Source of the DNA: Bacillota bacterium
GTDB taxonomy: Bacteria; Bacillota; Limnochordia; Darwinibacteriales; DTU012
DNA: 64,000 nt
Assembly (NCBI GenBank): GCA_012520795.1
Contig: JAAYNP010000003.1
Span: 1 to 64,000, forward strand
Reading direction: 5' to 3'
The notes under the pieces were generated by a model. That model was not told where the DNA came from, ran no database searches, and saw only the letters and a program-made list of their open reading frames with translations. A program made the translations under genes and the position numbers. Below are positions 61,963 to 64,000 of this stretch, piece after piece (the stretch's first letter is position 1; each line of letters starts with the position of its first letter).

Positions 61963-63060
61963 ATGCATTTTCAATGTTCCCTGTCTGATTTATTGCCTAC
62001 AGTTAATTTAGTGGAAAAAGCAGTGGCGGTACAAGACAACATCCCTGTCTTGAAGGGCATTCATCTTGCCGCTTTTGGCAATCAAGTGACATTGACTGCC
62101 ACAAACCTCGAGCTTGGCATCAAAACAGAGTTTCCGGCTCAAATAATCAGTGAAGGCCAAACCGTAGTCGATGGTAAGCTGATGGCCGCTTTGGTGCGGA
62201 CATTGCCTCAAGAGCCCATTATCTTCGAACTGATTGATCAGCAGCTGATCATTACTGCCGGCTCTGTGGAATTTTCCTTAACCATACTGCCTCCGGAAGA
62301 CTTCCCGCAGCTGCCGGAAATCGAAGACTTGGTGTTTACCTTGCCGGCCAATCAGCTGCTGACCCTGATCAGAAACACGATTTTTGCCTGTGGTAAAGAT
62401 GACCGCCGCCCGTTTGTCAACGGTGTGCTGTTTGAGATATCTGATCAGATGCTCCAGTTTGCGGCCACTGATATTAATCGGCTGGCTTATGATGCGGTTC
62501 CAATTGAACAACAGCTGCCAGATACACAGCTTTTGATCCCCGCAAAAACGCTTCAGGAATTACAGCGGGGCCTGCCGAATGACGATACGAGAATCAAAAT
62601 CGCGTTCGACACTAAACATGTGATCTTTGAACATGGGAACACTAAAATCACAACTCGCCTAATTGACGACCGGTTCCCGAAGTATAAGAGCCTCTTTCCT
62701 CAAGAAGAACCGATTCGGATCATCATCAACCGCCACTTTTTTGCGGCAGCTGTGGAAAGGGCTGCATTGATTGACAGTGATGATGGGAGCCAAATCGTTA
62801 TTTTTGATGCCGCCGACGGAGTGTTGGAGATAAGAACTCCTTCGACCAGCAAAGGCAAGAGCAAGGAAGTCCTTAATGTGGAACATGAAGGTGAGAACGG
62901 CGAAGCGGCCTTTTCCGCCAAATATGTCCTTGACATGCTCAAAGCGGTGGATGCAGAACAGATCCTGTTCCATTTCAATTCTGACTTGCGCCAGGCATTG
63001 ATGAAAGGAGATCACAATCAGAACCAAAAATATATATTAATGCCGATCCGTCTTAGTTAG
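61963..63060 (+). CDS. dnaN: DNA polymerase III subunit beta (sliding clamp)
   Basis: The beta clamp holds the polymerase on DNA. The start is ATG 61963, since AGGAGG is 7 bases upstream and almost touches the ATG at 61957; the N-terminus MHFQCSLSDLLPTVNLVEKAVAVQDNIPVLKGI fits the family. Length 365 spans three clamp domains, ending NQKYILMPIRLS. It follows dnaA and the unwinding element. Confidence 0.98.
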   Translation: MHFQCSLSDLLPTVNLVEKAVAVQDNIPVLKGIHLAAFGNQVTLTATNLELGIKTEFPAQIISEGQTVVDGKLMAALVRTLPQEPIIFELIDQQLIITAGSVEFSLTILPPEDFPQLPEIEDLVFTLPANQLLTLIRNTIFACGKDDRRPFVNGVLFEISDQMLQFAATDINRLAYDAVPIEQQLPDTQLLIPAKTLQELQRGLPNDDTRIKIAFDTKHVIFEHGNTKITTRLIDDRFPKYKSLFPQEEPIRIIINRHFFAAAVERAALIDSDDGSQIVIFDAADGVLEIRTPSTSKGKSKEVLNVEHEGENGEAAFSAKYVLDMLKAVDAEQILFHFNSDLRQALMKGDHNQNQKYILMPIRLS

Positions 63061-63074
63061 CTAGGAGGATTATC

Positions 63075-63281
63075 ATGGAAACAATCGAAATAAAAACAGG
63101 TTCGATTCAACTGGATCAGCTGCTTAAATGGGCAGGTGCTGTTGAGACAGGGGGAGAGGGCAAGATGCTGATTCAAAGCGGGCAAGTACTGCTCAATGGC
63201 GCGGTTGAAACCAGACGCAGCAAAAAAGTCTATCCCAATGATATTGTAACGGTAGGCAGCCGGACATTTAAGGTTGTTTAA
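63075..63281 (+). CDS. rlbA: S4-domain protein RlbA (YaaA-like)
   Basis: A 68-residue S4-like RNA-binding protein found between dnaN and recF in Firmicutes; it has been linked to ribosome assembly. The core IQLDQLLKWAGAVETGGEGKMLIQSGQVLLNGAVETRRSKKV is the S4 motif, followed by IVTVGSRTFKVV. AGGAGG precedes the ATG. Confidence 0.95.
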   Translation: METIEIKTGSIQLDQLLKWAGAVETGGEGKMLIQSGQVLLNGAVETRRSKKVYPNDIVTVGSRTFKVV

Positions 63282-63282
63282 G

Positions 63283-64000
63283 ATGTTAATCCGGGAATTG
63301 CGATTGCTAAATTTCCGTAATTATAAAACGCTGAGTGTGCAGTTTGATCCCCAGATTAATATCTTTGCCGGTTATAACGCTCAAGGGAAAACCAACATTT
63401 TAGAGGCAATCTACCTTTTGGCTATGGGGAGATCATTCAGGGCAGTCAAAGACAGCGAAATGATTACCCATGACCAGAGCTACAGTCTGGTTTCGGGTCA
63501 AGTTACCACCGAAGCAACTCATACACTGGAGTTGGTCCTTAAGCGCAGTGGGCCCAAACAATTCCGGTTTAATAAAAAGGATCTGCCTCACAAGGAGTTT
63601 GTCGGCGTTTTCAATGTCGTTTTGTTCACTCCCGATGATTTATACTTGGTCAAAGGATCTCCCGGCGGGCGCAGGAGGTTTCTTGATTGGGAGATTTCCC
63701 AAGTGAGTACCGGTTACCGTAGTTTACTGCTTGATTACTATAAAGTGCTGCAGCACCGGAATTCTCTGTTGAAATCAATTGCCTTTGAAAACCAAGACCC
63801 GAAAATACTTGAGGTTTGGGATCAGCAGTTGGTTGAACTGGGCAGCAGGTTGATGACTGCCAGGGCAGATATGATTCACAAGCTAGGGCTGCTCTCAAGA
63901 TTAATGCACCGCCAGATCAGTGACGGCAGGGAAGATCTTGAACTTCGGTATGTTCCGTTTTTTGCAGCTGATGAGCGGATCAGCGACGGTCACAAGTATG
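63283..64000 (+). CDS. recF: DNA replication and repair protein RecF (partial, runs off right edge)
   Basis: RecF is a SMC-like ATPase that helps load RecA at gaps. Not in the ORF track because it leaves the window. From ATG 63283 the frame stays open for 239 codons: MLIRELRLLNFRNYKTLSVQ, then Walker A GYNAQGKTNILEAIYLLAMG, SFRAVKDSEMI, and VVLFTPDDLYLVKGSPGGRRRF. It is one base after the rlbA stop. The ABC signature and Walker B should lie beyond the edge. Confidence 0.97.
   Translation, partial: MLIRELRLLNFRNYKTLSVQFDPQINIFAGYNAQGKTNILEAIYLLAMGRSFRAVKDSEMITHDQSYSLVSGQVTTEATHTLELVLKRSGPKQFRFNKKDLPHKEFVGVFNVVLFTPDDLYLVKGSPGGRRRFLDWEISQVSTGYRSLLLDYYKVLQHRNSLLKSIAFENQDPKILEVWDQQLVELGSRLMTARADMIHKLGLLSRLMHRQISDGREDLELRYVPFFAADERISDGHKY

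Noticed and set aside
1-64000. CRISPR arrays, insertion sequences, prophage or integrase genes
   Set aside because: I saw no regularly spaced repeats, transposase, integrase or phage-structural genes; apart from the corrinoid-linked pair, the content is conserved core genome.

Overview
The window reads as chromosomal DNA around the replication origin of an endospore-forming, monoderm Bacillota (Firmicutes) with intermediate GC. The evidence is the set of sporulation genes (yabP, yabQ, spoVT, yabG, yyaC, a SipL-like SPOCS/LysM coat protein, a SpoIID-domain protein, a spore-type Lon protease), veg, Bacillus-type PurR, a DnaD-like protein beside dnaB, and Noc together with Soj/ParB. The lineage looks more clostridial or Limnochordia-like than Bacillus, but I cannot name a genus.

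Origin (about 59.6-64 kb): rpmH points left and dnaA points right, with a 617-base AT-rich spacer carrying DnaA boxes. dnaA, dnaN, rlbA (yaaA) and the start of recF run rightward. A second origin element lies between dnaA and dnaN: a perfect DnaA box, a GC tetramer and a run of DnaA-trio-like triplets, followed by AT-rich DNA.

Left of the origin nearly everything is on the minus strand, transcribed away from oriC. From 59.7 kb down to 47 kb come rpmH-rnpA-yidD-yidC-jag, mnmE, two adjacent complete mnmG genes, rsmG, noc, soj, parB, and a MinD-like ATPase with an N-terminal PilZN/YcgR-like barrel and an altered switch-I residue. yyaC follows on the plus strand and ends in a 32-base perfect palindrome containing a parS site. 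An exact Noc-binding sequence lies inside noc.

From 47 kb to 23 kb are a YkvI-type membrane protein, a TPR protein, the glycine cleavage operon gcvT-H-PA-PB, a foldase, a DUF951 protein, a tandem P-loop protein, ychF, rpsF-ssb-rpsR, yybS-rplI-lonC-aroE, galTK (plus strand), ddl, a FemX-like protein (plus strand), and an operon of ABC-F ATPase, DnaD-like protein, dnaB and a small unknown gene.

From 23 kb to 1 are ksgA, yabG, veg, a GH18-like spore hydrolase, the SipL-like gene, a YdcZ transporter, ispE, a nucleotidyltransferase, purR, a corrinoid-linked pair (UroD/MtaA-like plus RACo-like), tRNA-Gln, glmU-prs-ctc-pth-mfd, spoVT, mazG and hup (plus strand), a SpoIID-domain protein, yabP, yabQ and divIC/ftsB. 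In Bacillus subtilis the ksgA-to-divIC block lies on the other side of oriC, so gene order is rearranged.

The window is mostly conserved housekeeping and sporulation DNA; I saw no insertion sequences, prophage or CRISPR array. The points most worth attention are the segregation locus (parS, Noc-binding site and the PilZN-MinD fusion lacking the hydrolysis aspartate), the tandem mnmG pair, the dnaA-dnaN unwinding element and two unlisted 30-residue ORFs. All calls come from reading the sequence by eye; no database search was possible.
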